64,000 bases of DNA from Paractinoplanes maris (GCF_023544465.1 NZ_JALPVL010000005.1:553975-617974); one strand, 5' to 3'. Positions 8,434-16,932 are shown, numbered from the stretch's first letter. Program-made: numbers and translations. Notes: generated by a model not told the origin, from the letters alone.

Positions 8434-9858
8434 ATGCGAAAAACGTTCCTCGCCGCCGCCGCGGCCGGGCTGGCCCTGACCCCGGGCCCGGCCGGGGCCG
8501 CACCCACCGGCCAAGTGTCCGCGGCCACGGTCGACGCGTATCTCGCCCAGGCCCTGAACTCGACCGGTCTGCCGGGGATGTCGGCCGTGGTGACCCACGA
8601 CGGAACCGTGGTGCACGCAGCCGGCCTCGGGCGGGACGCGGCCGGTGCGCCGATCACCGCGGACACCCCGATGCGGGTCGCGTCGCTCAGCAAGTCGTTC
8701 ACCGCCATGGCGGTCATGACGCTGGTCGACGACGGCGAACTCGGGCTGGACGAGCCGGTCGCCCGGCGACTGCCCGGGTTCGCGATGTCCGACACGCGGG
8801 CCGGCCGGATCACCGTGCGGCAGCTGCTGAACCAGACGTCGGGTCTGTCCGACCGGACCGTCGACATCGGCGCGGCGGAGTCGGCGCCGACCCTGGCCGG
8901 CTACGTGGCCTCGCTCCGCGGCGGGCGGCTCGCCGCCGAACCGGGTACGCGATATGCCTATTGCAACGTGAACTACGAGCTGGCGGCCCGGCTGGTCGAG
9001 GTGATCGGCGGCCGGAGTTTCGGCGACTACCTGCGGGAGCGCGTCTTCGGCCCGCTCGGCATGAGTCGCAGCGCCGTCGGCGACCAGGAGGTCAGGCCGT
9101 CCCCGGGCTTCAACTCGCTCTTCGGGGTCTGGGTGCCGCGGCCGGAACTGGCCGGGTCCCCCGGCGGCGGCGCCGGCGGGGTGGTCACCACCGCGGCCGA
9201 CATGGGCCGCTGGCTGATCAGCCAGTCCGGGCACGGCACCCGGCTGGTCACCCCGCGGAGCCTGGCTGTCATGCACAGTCCGTCGGCGGTGAGCGATTAC
9301 GGCATGGGGTGGTCACCGGTGACGGTGAACGGCGCCGACCTGCTGGTCCACTCGGGCAACCTGTTCACGTACACCGCGGTGGAGGCCATCGACCCGGCGA
9401 CCGGATACGGTTTCGCGGTCATGACCAACAGTGCCGGCCTCTACGACGACACGTACGACATCATGACCGGGCTGCTGGCGCTCACCCGGGGCCAGACCCC
9501 GGAGGCGCCGGGCGGCAGCCGGCAGCTGGCCGAAACGGTGCTGGGCGTGATCGTGGCGGCCGCGGTGGTGCTGGGGGTGCTCGGCGTGCTGCGCGCGCGT
9601 CGCTGGGCGAGCCGGAGCGCCGGGCGGCCGGCGTGGCGGATCACCTTCAGCCTGACTCCGCTGCTGGTGCCGGTCGTGGTGCTCGCGCTCCACCCCGTGC
9701 TGGTGTCCTTCCTCTCGAGCGGACGGACGGTCACCTGGGAACAGCTGACCTACTTCGCCGCACCCCTCACGATCACCCTCGCGGTGGCAGCGGCAGCCGG
9801 CGTGGCTACGGCCGCGGTCCGGCTGGTCAGGCTTCGATCGGCCGGGCCGGGCCGGTGA
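8434..9858 (+). CDS. Membrane-anchored beta-lactamase-fold serine hydrolase
   Basis: A 474-residue protein. It has an N-terminal signal peptide (MRKTFLAAAAAGLALTPGP...AGAA), a class C beta-lactamase/DD-peptidase-like domain with catalytic SxxK (Ser84-Leu-Ser-Lys87) and YxN (Tyr176-Cys-Asn178), and a C-terminal part with about three membrane helices from residue 360 on. The catalytic domain would face outside. The start at 8434 gives a proper signal peptide; the in-frame ATG at 8377 would bury it. The stop overlaps the GTG of the histidine kinase gene by 4 nt, linking a cell-wall-type hydrolase fold to a two-component system. Confidence 0.88.
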   Translation: MRKTFLAAAAAGLALTPGPAGAAPTGQVSAATVDAYLAQALNSTGLPGMSAVVTHDGTVVHAAGLGRDAAGAPITADTPMRVASLSKSFTAMAVMTLVDDGELGLDEPVARRLPGFAMSDTRAGRITVRQLLNQTSGLSDRTVDIGAAESAPTLAGYVASLRGGRLAAEPGTRYAYCNVNYELAARLVEVIGGRSFGDYLRERVFGPLGMSRSAVGDQEVRPSPGFNSLFGVWVPRPELAGSPGGGAGGVVTTAADMGRWLISQSGHGTRLVTPRSLAVMHSPSAVSDYGMGWSPVTVNGADLLVHSGNLFTYTAVEAIDPATGYGFAVMTNSAGLYDDTYDIMTGLLALTRGQTPEAPGGSRQLAETVLGVIVAAAVVLGVLGVLRARRWASRSAGRPAWRITFSLTPLLVPVVVLALHPVLVSFLSSGRTVTWEQLTYFAAPLTITLAVAAAAGVATAAVRLVRLRSAGPGR

Positions 9859-10847
9859 TCAGACGGGTTGCCCTGGCCGCGATCGCGGGGGCCGGCCTGG
9901 CCAACGGGCTGTATCTCGATCGTCTGCCGCCGTGGCGACAGGTCCTGTTCGTCGGGCTGGCCGTTGCCGCCTACCTGCACGGACGCCACCTGCATCAGCG
10001 TCGTGACGGGCTGCTGCTGGTTGTCGCGGCCGCCCCGGCCGGTGCCTTTCTGAGACCCGAGTTCTGGAACGGCGCCGGAGCGCTGGTGGTTGTGGCGCTG
10101 GTCGTGGTGCTGCCCTGGCTGGCCGGATGCTTCCGGGGGCAGCAGGCCGAGCTGGTGCTGGCCGGCCGGGAGCGCGTTGTCCGGCTGGAACGGGAGCGGG
10201 AGATGACGGCCGAACGGGCACGGTTGCAGGAACGCGCCCGCATCGCCACCGACATGCACGACTCGCTCGGTCACGAGCTGGCCCTGATCGCCCTGCGCGC
10301 GGGGGCGCTGGAGCTGTCGGCCGATCTGAGCGAGCGGAACCGTGAGACGGCGGCTCAGTTGCGGGAGTCCGCGGTCACCGCGACGGACCGGCTCCGGCAC
10401 ACCGTCGGGTTGCTCCGCGAGGCCTCCCCCGGGTTCGAGCCGCCGGACGAGAGTGTGGCGGCACTCGTCAGCCGGGCCCGCGAGGCCGGCCTGACTGTCG
10501 AGCTCGACGCCGCTGCCACTACCACCGGCGCCTGGCCGACGCTGGTGAACCGGGCCGCGCACCGAGTAGTGCAGGAGGCCTTGACCAACGCTGCCCGGCA
10601 CGCACCGGGAGCACAGGTGCTCGTGCGGATGGACCATAGCGATGGGGCCGTGGTGGTCACGGTGATCGACTCCGGGTCGGCCTCCGCCGACCGGCCGGCC
10701 GGTGACGGCAGCGGCCTGGCCGGCCTGCGCGAGCGGGTACGACTTCTGGGCGGCACCCTGTCGGCCGGGCCGCACAACGACGGGTTCACCGTGGTCGCCC
10801 GGCTGCCGTGCCGGTCGGGTGACCAGGAGACCGAGGCACCCGGGTGA
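9855..10847 (+). CDS. NarL-family sensor histidine kinase
   Basis: A 330-residue kinase. N-terminal membrane helices (residues 1-95) carry no large extracellular domain. A coiled segment (RERVVRLEREREMTAERARL) leads into the HisKA_3 box, where the phospho-acceptor His lies in ATDMHDSLGHELALIALR. The ATPase domain has the N-box VVQEALTNAARHA and G-boxes VIDSG and GSGLAGLRERV. The GTG start at 9855 overlaps the hydrolase stop (GTGA), and its own stop overlaps the regulator start in the same way. With so little outside the membrane, the kinase may sense through the co-encoded serine hydrolase (inference). Confidence 0.92.
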   Translation: MIRRVALAAIAGAGLANGLYLDRLPPWRQVLFVGLAVAAYLHGRHLHQRRDGLLLVVAAAPAGAFLRPEFWNGAGALVVVALVVVLPWLAGCFRGQQAELVLAGRERVVRLEREREMTAERARLQERARIATDMHDSLGHELALIALRAGALELSADLSERNRETAAQLRESAVTATDRLRHTVGLLREASPGFEPPDESVAALVSRAREAGLTVELDAAATTTGAWPTLVNRAAHRVVQEALTNAARHAPGAQVLVRMDHSDGAVVVTVIDSGSASADRPAGDGSGLAGLRERVRLLGGTLSAGPHNDGFTVVARLPCRSGDQETEAPG

Positions 10848-11512
10848 TACGCGTCGTGCTGGCCGACGACGAGGCGATGATCCGGGCCGGCATCCGGTCG
10901 ATCCTGGCCACCGATCCGGGAATCGAGGTCGTCGCCGAGGCCGCCGACGGGCGGGCGGCCGTGGACCTGGTTCGCGCCCACCGACCCGGCATCGCCCTGC
11001 TCGACATCCGCATGCCCCGGATGGACGGCCTGTCCGCCGCGGCCGAGCTCCGCGTCGCCATGCCCGGCGTGGCGGTGATCATGCTGACCACGTTCGACGA
11101 GGACGAGTACGTGGCTCGGGCCCTGGCCGGCGGAGCGGCCGGATTTCTGCTCAAGGCATCGGACCCCCGCGAGTTGCTCATCGGGGTTCGCGCCGTCGCC
11201 GACGGCGGCGCCTACCTGTCACCGCGGATCGCGCGGAAGGTCATCACCCGGTTGACCGGCGGCCGTCTCGCCCGGGCCGACGCCGCCCGCGCGAAGGTGC
11301 AGCGGCTGACCCCGCGCGAGCGTGATGTGCTCGCCCTGGTCGGCCGGGGCTTGTCCAACCAGGACATCGGACTCGGACTCTCGCTCTCCGAGGGCACCGT
11401 GAAGGCGCATGTGAGCGCCATCCTGCTGCGCCTGGGGCTGAGCAACCGCGTCCAGGCGGCGATCGTCGCCTACGAGGCCGACCTGATCGGTGGAGACCTC
11501 GGTGAGGGGTGA
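10844..11512 (+). CDS. NarL/LuxR-family response regulator
   Basis: A 222-residue regulator. The receiver domain has LADDE, phospho-acceptor Asp54 (ALLDIRMPRMDG), MLTTFDEDEY and LLKASDPREL. The C-terminal LuxR helix-turn-helix is LTPRERDVLALVGRGLSNQD and continues EGTVKAHVSAILLRLGL. The GTG start is coupled to the kinase stop. It is expected to bind the inverted repeat at 8357-8378 in front of its own operon (inference from motif and position). Confidence 0.94.
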   Translation: MIRVVLADDEAMIRAGIRSILATDPGIEVVAEAADGRAAVDLVRAHRPGIALLDIRMPRMDGLSAAAELRVAMPGVAVIMLTTFDEDEYVARALAGGAAGFLLKASDPRELLIGVRAVADGGAYLSPRIARKVITRLTGGRLARADAARAKVQRLTPRERDVLALVGRGLSNQDIGLGLSLSEGTVKAHVSAILLRLGLSNRVQAAIVAYEADLIGGDLGEG

Positions 11513-11588
11513 GCGAGGGGCGGCCGTGTGTTTCAATGGCGGACCGCTTCATCGATGACGGTGAGCGGCGTGCGGAATCCACGGGGAG

Positions 11589-12614
11589 ATGATCATGAGG
11601 CGTCGACAAGTGTTACTGGGTGCCGCCGGAGTCGCGGTGGGCGCGGCGGCCCTGCCGCCGGCGGCCCGGGCCGCGGAGCGGTCGGTGGCGCCGAACCTGG
11701 TGGCCGATCTGGCGGCGGCCGAGCGCGACTTCGTCCGCTGGCTGTCGGTGTCCGACCCGCGGACGCCGGTCCGGGCGGCGGCCGAGGCGGCGGTGACCGG
11801 TGCGGCCACGGCTTTCCTGGCCTCCGGTTACGCGACCGCGGTGACTCAGGCGGCGCAGGTCCGAGCGAGCAACCTCGCCTTCGCCAACCGGATGGCGACC
11901 GGCCATCCGGCACAGTCCTTCCCGTGGGTCGACGCGGAGGCCCGGCGGGCGGCCGCGGGCACCGACGACGAGCTGGCGGCGTTCGCCGGCACCGGATATT
12001 CGGCGGCCCTGGCCAAGGACGACGCCCGGATCCCGTACGACGACGGCGCGGCCCTGGTGACCGAGGCCGACCACGACGCCGTCTACGGCGTCCGCTTCCT
12101 CGATCAGGGCCGGACGGCGAGCGAGCGGGCCGCCGCGGTGCGCACCGATGCCGACGCGGCGGAATTCCTGCGCTACGGCTGGATCAGCGCGGCCCGGATC
12201 GACGTCGACGAGTTCCGCGCGCAGTACGTCGCCGACGAGTGGTTGCGGTGGCAGCACGCGAGGAGCGAGACCGTCCGCGCCGTCACCGTCGACCGCGCGG
12301 CCCGGGAAGGCACCGCGGACGCCTACAGCGCGTTGCGGGCCTGGGACAGTGTGCGCACGCTGTTCGCCCGGCAGCCGGCGGCCTGGACCGAACGCGAACG
12401 GTACGCCCGGGACCGGTCCGAGCAGTGGCTGCGGATCTCGTACCAGACCGCCGACGCGACCAGCCCGCTGTGGGCCGGGCTCACCGTCGAGGCCCCGGCC
12501 GTCCGGTCCCGATGGCTGGCCGAGCGCACCGGTGCCGCCCGGCAGTCGGTCTGGTGGAGCGAGCTGAACCAGTACGCCCGGGTCGCGTATCAGGAGTGGC
12601 TCGACTACACGTGA
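11589..12614 (+). CDS. Tat-exported ALF-repeat protein
   Basis: A 341-residue protein. The N-terminus MIMRRRQVLLGAAGVAVG is a twin-arginine-like signal (RRRQVLLG), cut probably after AARA. The body contains about three ALF-type helical repeats, each with a G/A-x-D...FL/FA..G...A..x-D pattern: VTGAATAFLASGYATAV, AAGTDDELAAFAGTGYSAAL and AVRTDADAAEFLRYGWISA. The C-terminal 100 residues are rich in Trp and Arg (RWQHARSE, WWSELNQYARVAYQEWLDYT). ALF repeats occur in secreted actinobacterial proteins of unknown role. The stop overlaps the MFS transporter start by 4 nt. Confidence 0.75.
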   Translation: MIMRRRQVLLGAAGVAVGAAALPPAARAAERSVAPNLVADLAAAERDFVRWLSVSDPRTPVRAAAEAAVTGAATAFLASGYATAVTQAAQVRASNLAFANRMATGHPAQSFPWVDAEARRAAAGTDDELAAFAGTGYSAALAKDDARIPYDDGAALVTEADHDAVYGVRFLDQGRTASERAAAVRTDADAAEFLRYGWISAARIDVDEFRAQYVADEWLRWQHARSETVRAVTVDRAAREGTADAYSALRAWDSVRTLFARQPAAWTERERYARDRSEQWLRISYQTADATSPLWAGLTVEAPAVRSRWLAERTGAARQSVWWSELNQYARVAYQEWLDYT

Positions 12615-13906
12615 CCCGGGAGCGGGCGCGAGGTGACCGCAGGCGCTGGTTGATCCTCGTCGTCGGGACGATGGCGATGGTGGCCGGCAGCACGTTCCAG
12701 TTCGGGCCGGCGTACCTGATCCCGGCGTTCCGCGACGAGGGCCTGACGCTGGAACAGGCCGGCCTGCTCGTCGCCTGTCCGACCGCCGGCGTGATGCTGA
12801 CGCTCATCGCCTGGGGCGCCGCGGCCGACCGGTGGGGCGAGCGCCTCGTGCTGACCACCGGGCTGGGGCTGGCCGGGCTTCTCGTGCTGGCCGCCCGGTG
12901 GGCACACGGCATGGTGAGCCTGGCCGTCTGCCTGGCGCTGGCCGGTGCGGCCGCCGCCTCGGTGCTGGCGAGCGGCCGGCTGATCCTGGGCTGGTTCGCG
13001 CGGCACGAGCGCGCCCTGGCCATGGGGATCAGGCAGAGCGCGGGCCCGCTGGGTCTGGCCCTGGGCGCGGCGACACTGCCCGCGCTGGCCGGCCGGGGCC
13101 TCGACCTGCCGCTGGTCTTCCTGGCGACGTTGTTCCTGGCCGCGGCGACGATGGCATTCGTGTTCGTCCGCGATCCGGCCCGGCAGCAGTCCACCGGACG
13201 CCCGACGGCCGAGGGGTCACTCCAGCCCTCGCGGCAGCCATCCACCGGACGCCCGACGGCCGAGGGGTTGCCCCAGCCCTCGCGGCAGTCGGCCACCGGA
13301 CGCCCGACGGCCGCGAACGAGGGGTCGCCCTATCGCTCCCCCGGCCTGTGGCGCATTCATGGTGCCAGCGCGCTCCTGGTGATCCCGCAGTTCACGATCA
13401 CGACGTTCGCGCTCGTCTTCCTCACCGACGTCCGCGGCTGGACGCCCCTGGCCGCCGGACACCTGCTGGCCGGGGCGCAGGTGTTCGGCGCACTCAGCCG
13501 CCTCGGGGCCGGTTTCTGGTCGGACCGCACCGGCAGCCGGTTGCGACCCATACGGATCATCGCGGTCACCACCGGGGCGGGCCTGCTGGCCCTGGCCGCC
13601 GCCGCGGCCGCCGGGTCGAGCCTGGCCGTGCCCGTCCTGCTCGTCCTGGGCGTGGTGGCGGTGAGCAGCAACGGTTTGTCGTTCACCGCGGTCGCCGAAT
13701 ACGCCGGGACGGCCTGGGCCGGCCGCGCCCTCGGCATCCAGACCACCGGCCAGAACGTGCTCACCGCGGCCGTACCCCCGGCCGTGGCCCTGGCGATCGG
13801 TGCCGCCGGCTTCGCGCCGAGCTTCGCCGTGATCGCCGCCTTCCCCCTGGTCGCGGCGCTCATCGTGCCGGTCGCCGGCGAGCGCAGCGCCGACGCAGAC
13901 CGCTGA
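12611..13906 (+). CDS. MFS transporter with repeat-expanded central loop
   Basis: A 431-residue transporter with about 12 membrane helices in two halves. The first half shows the family loop AADRWGERLV, the second GFWSDRTGSRLRPIR. The central cytoplasmic loop between helices 6 and 7 (about residues 193-235) consists of nearly three copies of a 17-residue unit STGRPTAEGxxQPSRQx. The GTG start overlaps the stop of the ALF-repeat protein gene (GTGA). The substrate is unknown. Its layout resembles nitrate/organic-anion or CynX-like members. A hairpin follows at 13917-13939. Confidence 0.85.
   Translation: MTRERARGDRRRWLILVVGTMAMVAGSTFQFGPAYLIPAFRDEGLTLEQAGLLVACPTAGVMLTLIAWGAAADRWGERLVLTTGLGLAGLLVLAARWAHGMVSLAVCLALAGAAAASVLASGRLILGWFARHERALAMGIRQSAGPLGLALGAATLPALAGRGLDLPLVFLATLFLAAATMAFVFVRDPARQQSTGRPTAEGSLQPSRQPSTGRPTAEGLPQPSRQSATGRPTAANEGSPYRSPGLWRIHGASALLVIPQFTITTFALVFLTDVRGWTPLAAGHLLAGAQVFGALSRLGAGFWSDRTGSRLRPIRIIAVTTGAGLLALAAAAAAGSSLAVPVLLVLGVVAVSSNGLSFTAVAEYAGTAWAGRALGIQTTGQNVLTAAVPPAVALAIGAAGFAPSFAVIAAFPLVAALIVPVAGERSADADR
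13190..13316 (+). repeat. In-frame 51-bp tandem repeats inside the MFS gene
   Basis: Units start at 13190, 13241 and 13292, exactly 51 nt apart. The first two are full length and differ at a few positions; the third is partial (about 25 nt matched) and then diverges. The common core is ccaccggacgcccgacggcc. Because 51 is a multiple of 3, copy-number change would only lengthen or shorten the loop. Confidence 0.9.
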
Positions 13907-13916
13907 TCACTACCGC

Positions 13917-13939
13917 TCGCCCCGCCGATGCCGGGGCGA
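13917..13939 (+). terminator. Hairpin after the MFS gene
   Basis: Eight-bp perfect stem TCGCCCCG/CGGGGCGA with a 7-nt loop, 10 nt after the MFS stop. There is no U-tract, which is common for high-GC terminators. Confidence 0.5.
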
Positions 13940-14070
13940 CCATCTCGTACGCCAGATGGTGATCGTCCCGATCGCGCAGCCGGAGGCTCCGGTATCCGGC
14001 TCACTCGTAGAACCGTGGTGCGCCGTCGATATCAGTTGTCGGGTGGCGCGGGCGTTCGTACGGTGACTGC

Positions 14071-14892
14071 GTGACGGGGGATCTGTTCGACGCGACATCG
14101 ATGTACGACGAGGACTATCTGCATTTCTTCGCCGAAGCCGAAGCCGAAGCCGGAATCGGCTCCGGAGCCGGCGCCGCCGGCGGCGCTCCCACGCACGGGC
14201 CGGTGGTGGGCACGGCCTACACCGGCCCGACCGCCGCGGCCGACCTGGTGTGGCGGCTGCTCGATCTGAAGCCCGGGATGAGGGTGCTCGATCTGGCCTG
14301 CGGGCACGGGGCGCTGGCCAATGCCCTGGCCGCGCGCGGGTGCGAGGTGACCGGCCTCGACTCGTCGGCGGTCTTCCTCGACCGGGCCCGGGCCGACGCG
14401 ACCGCGGCCGGTGTCGAGGCCGACTACGTGCTGGGCGACATGCGCGAGCTGCCGGCCTGGACGGGCCGGTTCGATCGGGTGGTCAACTGGACGACGGCGT
14501 TCGGTTACTTCGACGACGACGTCAACCGCAGTGTGCTGGACGAGATCGTGCGGGTGCTGCGGCCCGGCGGGCGGTTGGCCATGGACCTCGACAACCAGAC
14601 CAGGTTCCTGACGTCGTACACGCCGTCGCGGGTCACCGCGGCCCGCGGCAACGGCGACATGCTGGTCGACCGGCACCATCTCGACCCGCTGACCGGCCGC
14701 TTCGAGGTGGAGCGGACGGTGATCCGGGACGGCCATGTCCGGCGGCTGACCTTCCTCAAGCGGCTCTTCGGCTTTCCCGAGCTGCGCGACTGGTGCTCCG
14801 CTGCGGGCTTCGCCGTCCTCACCGCGTACGGCGAGGACGGCGAGCCGCTGCAGGCGCGGCACCACCGCATGGTGGTCGTCGCCGAGCGGTGA
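14071..14892 (+). CDS. Class I SAM-dependent methyltransferase
   Basis: A 273-residue enzyme. The SAM-binding motif I is VLDLACGHGALANALAARG, followed by acidic residue motif II (VTGLDSS), motif III (YVLGDMRELP) and motif post-III (VLDEIVRVLRPGGRLAMDLDN). The C-terminal half has beta strands typical of small-molecule or cofactor methyltransferases. Near residues 21-38 there is a low-complexity insert AEAEAEAGIGSGAGAAGG. The GTG start at 14071 lies on a weak ribosome site. Its stop abuts the stop of the convergent DUF3224 gene (TGATCA). The substrate is not evident. Confidence 0.85.
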   Translation: MTGDLFDATSMYDEDYLHFFAEAEAEAGIGSGAGAAGGAPTHGPVVGTAYTGPTAAADLVWRLLDLKPGMRVLDLACGHGALANALAARGCEVTGLDSSAVFLDRARADATAAGVEADYVLGDMRELPAWTGRFDRVVNWTTAFGYFDDDVNRSVLDEIVRVLRPGGRLAMDLDNQTRFLTSYTPSRVTAARGNGDMLVDRHHLDPLTGRFEVERTVIRDGHVRRLTFLKRLFGFPELRDWCSAAGFAVLTAYGEDGEPLQARHHRMVVVAER

Positions 14893-15312
14893 TCACCGAG
14901 GCGCGCCCCCGGTCAACTCGTAATCGAAGTGGACGCGGTGGGTGCCGTCCTCGTCGACCGCGAGGGCGCCCGCTCCGTGGATGCCGGAGAGCTCGCCGGT
15001 GCCGCTGCCCGGGACGATCGTCAGGAATTCGGCCTGCCGTCCGCCGCCGGTCGTGGTGGCGGAGTGGACGAAGTTGAAGGCGCCCGTGCGGCCGGCGACG
15101 CTGCCCTCGAAGGACTCCATCGCGACGTACGTCCCGGTGTTGCTCCCGGGGTCGAAGGCGGCCGTGAAGACCGTTTCGGACCGGCCGTCGACCTCGCCGC
15201 TGAAGCTCTTGCGCATGGTGGCGAGGCCGACCGGCAAGCCCGTGGTGACGCCGGCAGCGAGCAGCGGGGCGGGAGTGAAGTCGGCTACGGCGAAGGTTCC
15301 GGTTGCTCGCAT
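14893..15312 (-). CDS. DUF3224 family protein
   Basis: A 139-residue protein starting MRATGTFAVADF, the common beginning of the DUF3224 family, and containing the signature VPGSGTGELSGIHGAG near the C-terminus. The fold is a small beta barrel (allene-oxide-cyclase-like); no reaction is known. An ATG 10 codons upstream (15342) is possible but adds a tail not expected in the family. No signal peptide, so probably cytoplasmic. Confidence 0.85.
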   Translation of the reverse strand: MRATGTFAVADFTPAPLLAAGVTTGLPVGLATMRKSFSGEVDGRSETVFTAAFDPGSNTGTYVAMESFEGSVAGRTGAFNFVHSATTTGGGRQAEFLTIVPGSGTGELSGIHGAGALAVDEDGTHRVHFDYELTGGAPR

Positions 15313-15429
15313 GCCCCGCAGCTTATGAACAGAGACTGACACGGCCTGTCAGGTTCTCCCCGGATAGCGGTCGGCCGCCCTCACCGCCCTCACCGCGTAC
15401 GGCGAAGGCGGTGAGCCGCCGTCCCCGGC

Positions 15430-16482
15430 TCAGGCCGCCGGGATCGGCAGCACGTGGAGCTGGGCCGGGTTCTCGTAGAAGTAGCCGTCGTTGCTGATCG
15501 CGTAGAGCCGCCGGCCGTTCGGCGCCCAGGCCAGCCCGCCGCGCACCAGCAGGTGGTCCTGCCCGCCCAGCTCGAACTGGGCCACCTCGGCGCCGTCGAC
15601 ACCGAAGACGAACACGTCGGCGTCGTACGAGGAGGAGACGCCACCGGCGAGGCGCGTGCCGTCGCGGGTCAGCTCGACCGCGTCGGGGTAGGGACCGGTC
15701 GAGTAGGTCGGACCGGCCTGGGTCAGGTCGGCCATCGAGAACGACTGCACGTAATAGGGCGCACCGCTCGCGGTGTAGACGGTGGTGCCGGTCGGGTCGA
15801 GTGCCGCGTCGCCGAGGTTGGAGCCGACCGAGACGTGGTCGGTGGTGCTGACGTGGGTCAGCGCACCAGCCGCACCGATCGTGTAGGAGTAACCGGTCCA
15901 GGGGCTGAGGCTCTCCTGCCCGGCGAACAGCACCTTGGTGTTGCGCAGCGCGGTGGCCAGCCGCGGCGCGCCGTAGAAGGTCTGTGCGGCGAGGCCGGTG
16001 GTCACGACGGCCGGCTGGCGGGCGAGGTCGATCTTGCCGATCTGGCCGTCCCAGCCGCCGCAGCCGTAGCCGAACCACAGGTAACGGCCGCCGAAGGCCA
16101 GCGTCGACGGACAGCCGCCGGCACCGGTGTCGTAGAGCGCCGACTGCGTGAGCGAGCCGGTGTCGTACGCCGCGATCCGGCCCGCCTCGGGCAGCGCCAC
16201 ATAGAGCGTGCGCCGGTCGTTGCTGAGCTGCAGATCCGTGGGACCGGCGAGGCCGTCGATGGTGCCGGTGATGACGCCGGTCGCCGAGGTCACGACGATC
16301 TGGGTGGTGTCCCGGCCGCCGCTCACGAAGACGCGGTCGCCGGACGAGACGACGTCGGCCGGGTTGCCGAACGGCAGCACGGTGACGGTGGGCTGGGCCG
16401 CGGCCTGAGCCGTGCCCGGGGCGACGGCGAGGCCGCCCAGGCACGTCACGAGCGCGGCGAGGAACACAACAGGACTGCGCAC
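15430..16482 (-). CDS. Secreted beta-propeller protein (YncE/lactonase-like)
   Basis: A 350-residue secreted protein. The GTG at 16482 follows a strong ribosome site (AGGAGG, 16489-16494 region) and opens a signal peptide MRSPVVFLAALVTCLGGLAVAPGTAQA. The mature part has repeated beta-propeller blades: VVSSGDRVFVSGGRD, LQLSNDRRTLYVALP, LAFGGRYLWFGYGCGGWDG, LDPTGTTVYTASG, LTRDGTRLAGGVSS and WAPNGRRLYAISNDG. No catalytic residues are recognisable, so a binding or scaffold role is likely. It is divergent from the polysaccharide synthase gene across 450 nt, which suggests a shared function in the cell envelope (inference). Confidence 0.82.
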   Translation of the reverse strand: MRSPVVFLAALVTCLGGLAVAPGTAQAAAQPTVTVLPFGNPADVVSSGDRVFVSGGRDTTQIVVTSATGVITGTIDGLAGPTDLQLSNDRRTLYVALPEAGRIAAYDTGSLTQSALYDTGAGGCPSTLAFGGRYLWFGYGCGGWDGQIGKIDLARQPAVVTTGLAAQTFYGAPRLATALRNTKVLFAGQESLSPWTGYSYTIGAAGALTHVSTTDHVSVGSNLGDAALDPTGTTVYTASGAPYYVQSFSMADLTQAGPTYSTGPYPDAVELTRDGTRLAGGVSSSYDADVFVFGVDGAEVAQFELGGQDHLLVRGGLAWAPNGRRLYAISNDGYFYENPAQLHVLPIPAA

Positions 16483-16564
16483 CGATCTTCCTCCTTCTAC
16501 TGCGGGAGGAACGGGCAGGGGGCAGCACGGACTGGACGGTCTCGCCCCCGCGCACCGATCCAGA

Positions 16565-16582
16565 GTGGTCAATTGATACCAC
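16565..16582. promoter_or_regulatory. Inverted repeat GTGGT-N8-ACCAC between divergent genes
   Basis: Perfect 5-bp arms at 16565-16569 and 16578-16582 enclose CAATTGAT, itself containing the palindrome CAATTG. It lies 83 nt upstream of the propeller gene start. It could be an operator for either divergent gene. No regulator gene lies next to it. Confidence 0.35.
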
Positions 16583-16832
16583 AGGGCACCGACCATGTCC
16601 GGCCCGTACCGCGCGACAGCTAAAACACGCTTAGTGACCAGACCGGCGCCGACGCCGCTTCGCTCAGCGCGAACGCCGACATTACGGACCGTGAAATCGC
16701 CGGCCGCCGGGGCGGACCGACCGCTTCGCGGCAATAGCCCGGATCATGCCCGGTTTCGACCTCCTGCGCCCCGCCTGAGATGTCTGACTTCAGCCGTTTG
16801 GCCAGAGAGTGCCGTCGGCCAGGCAACCGCTC

Positions 16833-16861
16833 TTGTTTCACGCTGCGTAGCTTCTTATTGT
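16833..16861 (+). promoter_or_regulatory. Candidate promoter of the polysaccharide operon
   Basis: TTGTTT (16833-16838), 17-nt spacer, TATTGT (16856-16861). This is a fair match to a vegetative -35/-10 pair and would give a leader of about 65 nt before the GT2 ATG. Confidence 0.4.
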
Positions 16862-16932
16862 CCTATTACGTCCAGCGGCACGGCAAACGTTCGTCGGACG
16901 ACATCACGAAAAGTGACGAGTCGGAGGTAGCG

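Larger units (their letters stand above)
16483..16932. other. 450-nt divergent regulatory region without a gene
   Basis: Separates the propeller gene (minus) from the GT2 gene (plus). It holds the inverted repeat at 16565-16582 and a candidate promoter at 16833-16861. Its base composition is visibly lower in GC than the flanking genes, especially 16830-16915. I see no convincing small ORF or structured RNA in it. Confidence 0.6.

Noticed and set aside
13190..13316. Possible CRISPR-like direct repeats
   Set aside because: The units are contiguous with no unique spacers, in frame inside a transporter gene, and only three in number.
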